A stretch of DNA of 7,050 nucleotides, from positions 1-7,050 of the forward strand of contig DJRG01000024.1 of NCBI GenBank assembly GCA_002438845.1, read 5' to 3'. This document shows, piece after piece, positions 5,119 to 7,050 of this stretch; positions within the stretch are counted from its first letter, which is position 1, and every line of letters starts with the position of its first letter. The translations under genes and the position numbers were made by a program. Origin of the DNA: Bacteroidales bacterium UBA6366. Lineage in GTDB: Bacteria; Bacteroidota; Bacteroidia; Bacteroidales; UBA932. The notes under the pieces are model-generated. The model made no database searches. It had not been told where the DNA came from and saw only the letters and a list, made by a program, of their open reading frames with translations.

Positions 5119-5871
5119 ATGATCAGTGATTTATCTGTCGCCGGGACTTTCGCCATCCGTGACGCCAAGCCGTCTGACGGCGAGTTTATAGCAAGGAACG
5201 TTCTTGCGGCCATGGGGTACGAGGTTTTTTCAGGAGCCGAAGCCGATCCAAAGATAGAGATCGGCTCCGCATCCTTGAATGTTCATGAAGCCGTGGTGGC
5301 TTTCGGAGAGGTGTGCGCCAGACCGGACACATTGTATTCCTACACCAGAACGAGGGTCGCCTGCGTGGACGGCAAGGCTGTCGGTTCGCTGACGGCATAT
5401 TCAGGAGATGACTACCTGCCGCTCCGTGACTTGACCTGGGGGCTGCTGAATTCCATCTTCGACGGTTCCACCCTGCCAGAGAATGGTTCGCCGCGAGTCG
5501 TGCCGGAAACCGATTCCGCGGCCCCCGATGCTTCGACGGAATCCATTGACAATGAATATGCCGACGAAACTTTTCCTCTCCCGGAACCGGAATGTTACCC
5601 GGGTGAGTTCTACCTCGACAGCATGGCAATCCTTCCCGAGTTCCGGGGAAAGGCTTATGAATATGCCGGTTCGACTGACCGCATAGGCCACCTCCTGATG
5701 CTTGATGGCATAGAGCAAGGCCGAAGGAAAGGATTCCCCCGCATAAGCCTCATCGTTGACAAGTCCAAGCCCCGCCTCAAATCCTATTATTCCGCCCTCG
5801 GTTTCTGCCCCGATGGCGAAATACTCTTCTTCGGCCACCTTTACGACCGCATGATCAAGGATCTGGATTGA
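5119..5871 (+). CDS. GNAT-family N-acetyltransferase with inserted segments
   Basis: The 250-residue protein transfers an acyl group from acyl-CoA to an unknown acceptor. The N-terminal GNAT strand is FAIRDAKPSDGEFIARNVL (11-29), and AVGSLTAYSGDDY (87-99) is the strand-turn before the core. EFYLDSMAILPEFRGK (163-178) and IGHLLMLDGIEQGRRKG (189-205) form the CoA-binding region (motif A). LIVDKSKPRLKSYYSALGF (211-229) is motif B, with the N/K-x-(R/K)-L-x-x-Y-x-x-LGF signature. Relatives read RGKG(I/L)G across motif A, but here ten residues, AYEYAGSTDR, stand between RGK and IG, where the pyrophosphate-binding loop lies. A second insert (about 117-160) is acidic and Pro/Ser-rich. Whether CoA binding survives is unclear. 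The frame is intact and codon use is ordinary. ATG 5119 is the first start in frame after the repeat array. The family is firm; the substrate is unknown. Confidence 0.85.
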   Translation: MISDLSVAGTFAIRDAKPSDGEFIARNVLAAMGYEVFSGAEADPKIEIGSASLNVHEAVVAFGEVCARPDTLYSYTRTRVACVDGKAVGSLTAYSGDDYLPLRDLTWGLLNSIFDGSTLPENGSPRVVPETDSAAPDASTESIDNEYADETFPLPEPECYPGEFYLDSMAILPEFRGKAYEYAGSTDRIGHLLMLDGIEQGRRKGFPRISLIVDKSKPRLKSYYSALGFCPDGEILFFGHLYDRMIKDLD

Positions 5872-5956
5872 TTTTGTACCGGAAAGACTTGCATGGTGTA
5901 CCAAATGGCTGCGAGGAGGCGGTTCGTACACCACATAAGCTTTTCCTGTACGAAAT
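5872..5956. other. Spacer without a gene, with a short inverted repeat
   Basis: No credible gene is present. TTCGTACA (5923-5930) and TGTACGAA (5947-5954) form an 8-bp inverted repeat with a 16-nt loop just before the large palindrome. The tetramer GTAC occurs seven times between 5876 and 6071, mostly because of nested inverted repeats. No clear terminator follows the acetyltransferase stop. Confidence 0.4.
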
Positions 5957-5959
5957 TTA

Positions 5960-6118
5960 GAAACCTTCAAATAATAACCTGCATCATCTTTCTCATTCTT
6001 TTCGGCCCGGATTCCTTTTCTCATCAGTCGTGTACTTCCAGTACACTCCTTCTTCCAAAAGAAATCTGTACTCGAAAATAAAAGACAAATCTGATGCAGG
6101 TTATATTTTTCACGTTTC
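5960..6118. repeat. 159-bp coaxial imperfect palindrome
   Basis: The best arms are 13 bp and perfect: ATAACCTGCATCA (5974-5986) and its complement (6092-6104). GAAAC/GTTTC (5960-5964 and 6114-6118) share the same centre, base 6039. A central 7-bp pair, GTGTACT/AGTACAC (6030-6046), is off by one base. The arms between also match as inverted copies with small gaps, for example TTTTCG at 5999-6004 against CGAAAA at 6073-6078. Translating each strand gives similar peptides beginning ITCI-x-F. It is a decayed hairpin element, possibly a non-autonomous mobile element. No transposase is present. Confidence 0.7.
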
Positions 6119-6128
6119 TTAGACGCAT

Positions 6129-6207
6129 GGGGTGCAGAATGAAGACTTTTGCACCCGAGAGCAGTATAAAGACTGGATTTGGGGGCAAAACCTGTCCTTT
6201 CGCACCC
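6129..6207. repeat. Two related short hairpins in direct repeat
   Basis: The first is GGGTGCA (6130-6136) with TGCACCC (6150-6156), a perfect 7-bp stem with a 13-nt loop. About 51 bp later a similar segment, TGGGGGCAAAA to CTTTCGCACCCGG, repeats the pattern imperfectly. Shared parts are GGGG at the left and CTTT-x-GCACCCG at the right. Function unknown. Confidence 0.45.
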
Positions 6208-6225
6208 GGTTGAATCGGTAGTAAA

Positions 6226-6267
6226 AGCAAAAGCGGGAAGTTCCAATCGGAACTTCCCGCTTTTGCT
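6226..6267 (-). terminator. Intrinsic terminator of tRNA-Thr
   Basis: A perfect 19-bp stem (AGCAAAAGCGGGAAGTTCC at 6226-6244 and its complement at 6249-6267) has a 4-nt loop. On the minus strand the stem ends in CCCGCTTTTGCT and runs on into TTT, giving the U-rich tail. It begins 1 bp beyond the tRNA discriminator base, so the transcript is tightly terminated. Confidence 0.88.
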
Positions 6268-6268
6268 G

Positions 6269-6341
6269 AGCCACTCATCAGGCTCGAACTGACGACCTGC
6301 GCGTTACGAATGCGCTGCTCTACCGACTGAGCTAAAGTGGC
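6269..6341 (-). tRNA. tRNA-Thr (anticodon CGT)
   Basis: The 73-nt gene folds as a full cloverleaf. The acceptor is GCCACTT/GAGTGGC with a G-U at its last pair. The D stem is GCTC/GAGC with loop AGTCGGTA. The anticodon loop is TTCGTAA, giving anticodon CGT, which reads ACG. The variable loop is AGGTC. The T arm is GTCAG-TTCGAGC-CTGAT. The anticodon stem GCGCA/CGCGC has an A-C mismatch at its last pair (31-39). The discriminator is T. CCA is not encoded and must be added after transcription. Confidence 0.95.
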
Positions 6342-6369
6342 TTGCTGCATTTCTCGTGGAAATGGACTG

Positions 6370-6377
6370 CAAAGATA
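6370..6377 (-). promoter_or_regulatory. -7 box for tRNA-Thr
   Basis: Read on the minus strand, TATCTTTG matches TAnnTTTG exactly and lies 29 bp upstream of the tRNA 5' end. The matching -33 position (about 19 bp further out) is GTGC, a poor match to TTTG. Confidence 0.55.
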
Positions 6378-6389
6378 AGTAAAATTTTT

Positions 6390-6397
6390 TAACTTTG
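6390..6397 (+). promoter_or_regulatory. -7 box for the flavoprotein gene, implying a leaderless mRNA
   Basis: TAACTTTG matches TAnnTTTG exactly and ends 5 bp before the ATG at 6402. Transcription from it would begin at or next to the start codon. The -33 region is weak (CTGC at 6367-6370). It mirrors the tRNA -7 box 12 bp away. Confidence 0.5.
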
Positions 6398-6401
6398 CAC
6401 C

Positions 6402-7050
6402 ATGTATTCAGACATTATCATCATCGGAGGCGGGGCGGCTGGGCTTATGGCCGCTTACGGAGCCACTAAGGCTCTACCGCTCGGGAGTTCAGCACGGATC
6501 ACTGTTTTGGAGAAGATGCCTCGGCCTGGCAGGAAGATCCTGTTCACGGGAAAGGGACGGTGCAACTTCACAAACCTAAAGGACTGGAACGAGTTCTCGC
6601 AGCATATCCGCACGAATCCTAATTTCGTGAAGCCGGCGTTTTATGAATTCACACCGGGGAAGACAACATATTTCTTTGAAAGCAATGGTCTGGAGACCAT
6701 TGTCGAGAGAGGAGACAGGGCGTTTCCATATTCACACAGAGCCTCGGATGTGCTGGACACTATCGTTGAGGTGGTGCTGCGCCACGGGGTGACACTGCTT
6801 ACGGATCGCGAAGTGACGGACATCCTGCCCGGTTTCTCGATCCGCTGCGCTGATGGTGAGACTTTTGAATGCTCGAAATTGATCATCGCCACGGGAGGGC
6901 TTTCTTATCCTGGAACAGGCTCGACCGGTGACGGTTACAAATGGGGCAAGTTCTTCGGACACAGCATAGTACCTTGTTTCCCTTCGCTGACTGCCCTTGT
7001 TCCGAAAGGCTACAAGATCATTGACAGACCGGAGACCGATCTGAAAGGGC
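6402..7050 (+). CDS. HI0933/YhiN-family FAD-dependent oxidoreductase, N-terminal part
   Basis: The frame is open from ATG 6402 to the right edge (216 complete codons) with no stop; the family is about 400-420 residues, so roughly half is present. The dinucleotide-binding fold starts immediately: DIIIIGGGAAGLMAA (4-18), with GGGAAG at 9-14 gripping FAD. The acidic end of strand 2 is TVLEKMP (34-40). The family hallmark RKILFTGKGRCNFTN (44-58) follows. KLIIATGGLSYPGTGSTGDG (159-178) is the second flavin-contact motif with the conserved ATGG. FFESNGLETIVERGDRAFP (91-109) also fits. The family is annotated as NAD(P)/FAD-dependent oxidoreductase or aminoacetone oxidase-like; its physiological substrate is generally unsettled. 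The start is fixed by the Rossmann motif and the -7 box directly upstream. Confidence 0.93.
   Translation, partial: MYSDIIIIGGGAAGLMAAYGATKALPLGSSARITVLEKMPRPGRKILFTGKGRCNFTNLKDWNEFSQHIRTNPNFVKPAFYEFTPGKTTYFFESNGLETIVERGDRAFPYSHRASDVLDTIVEVVLRHGVTLLTDREVTDILPGFSIRCADGETFECSKLIIATGGLSYPGTGSTGDGYKWGKFFGHSIVPCFPSLTALVPKGYKIIDRPETDLKG

Noticed and set aside
5401..6246. 281-codon minus-strand frame covering the acetyltransferase and the downstream spacer
   Set aside because: It is antisense to a clear GNAT gene and then passes through the large palindrome and the tRNA terminator. The peptide shows no domain.

Overview
The window looks like chromosomal DNA of a Bacteroidota bacterium, most likely a member of the Bacteroidales. 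Three things point there: promoter candidates of the Bacteroidota type (a TTTG-like -33 box about 19 bp before TAnnTTTG) and no clear Shine-Dalgarno sequences; gene families in their usual Bacteroidota forms (THUMP-like methyltransferase, phospho-sugar mutase with TASHNP, DUF1016/YhcG); and a tRNA gene without an encoded CCA. Genus cannot be told from the sequence. The housekeeping genes are fairly GC-rich, while 1640-3220 is visibly more AT-rich and holds a broken gene and intergenic debris, so it reads as an accessory segment.

Layout. 3-140 (+) is the last 45 codons of a gene whose tail resembles the phospholipase-D-like MIT_C domain. It overlaps tail-to-tail with 124-1590 (-), a THUMP-like SAM-dependent methyltransferase that carries copies of a palindromic repeat inside its reading frame. 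Upstream of that, on the same strand, is a DUF1016/YhcG PDDEXK nuclease gene (1639-2460) that has lost its catalytic core. About 740 bp without a convincing gene follow (2485-3226): a promoter-to-terminator interval that could encode a small RNA (2653-2900), a 141-bp coaxial palindrome (2921-3061) and the promoter of the next gene.

3227-4891 (+) is a complete phosphoglucomutase/phosphomannomutase. An array of the same palindromic repeat follows it, then 5119-5871 (+), a GNAT acetyltransferase with an unusual insertion in its CoA-binding loop. 5872-6225 is gene-poor and holds a second long coaxial palindrome (5960-6118) and two related short hairpins. tRNA-Thr(CGT) with an intrinsic terminator lies on the minus strand (6226-6341). 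It is divergent from a HI0933/YhiN-type flavoprotein (6402 to the right edge), and the two share a compact, nearly symmetric promoter region.

The genes do not form one pathway. The mutase (central sugar metabolism), methyltransferase, flavoprotein and tRNA are independent core genes. What ties the window together is repeat biology: one palindromic repeat family sits both between genes and in frame inside a protein, and there are two large hairpin-forming elements. I see no complete defence system or other multi-gene system; the only defence-like gene is a pseudogene.
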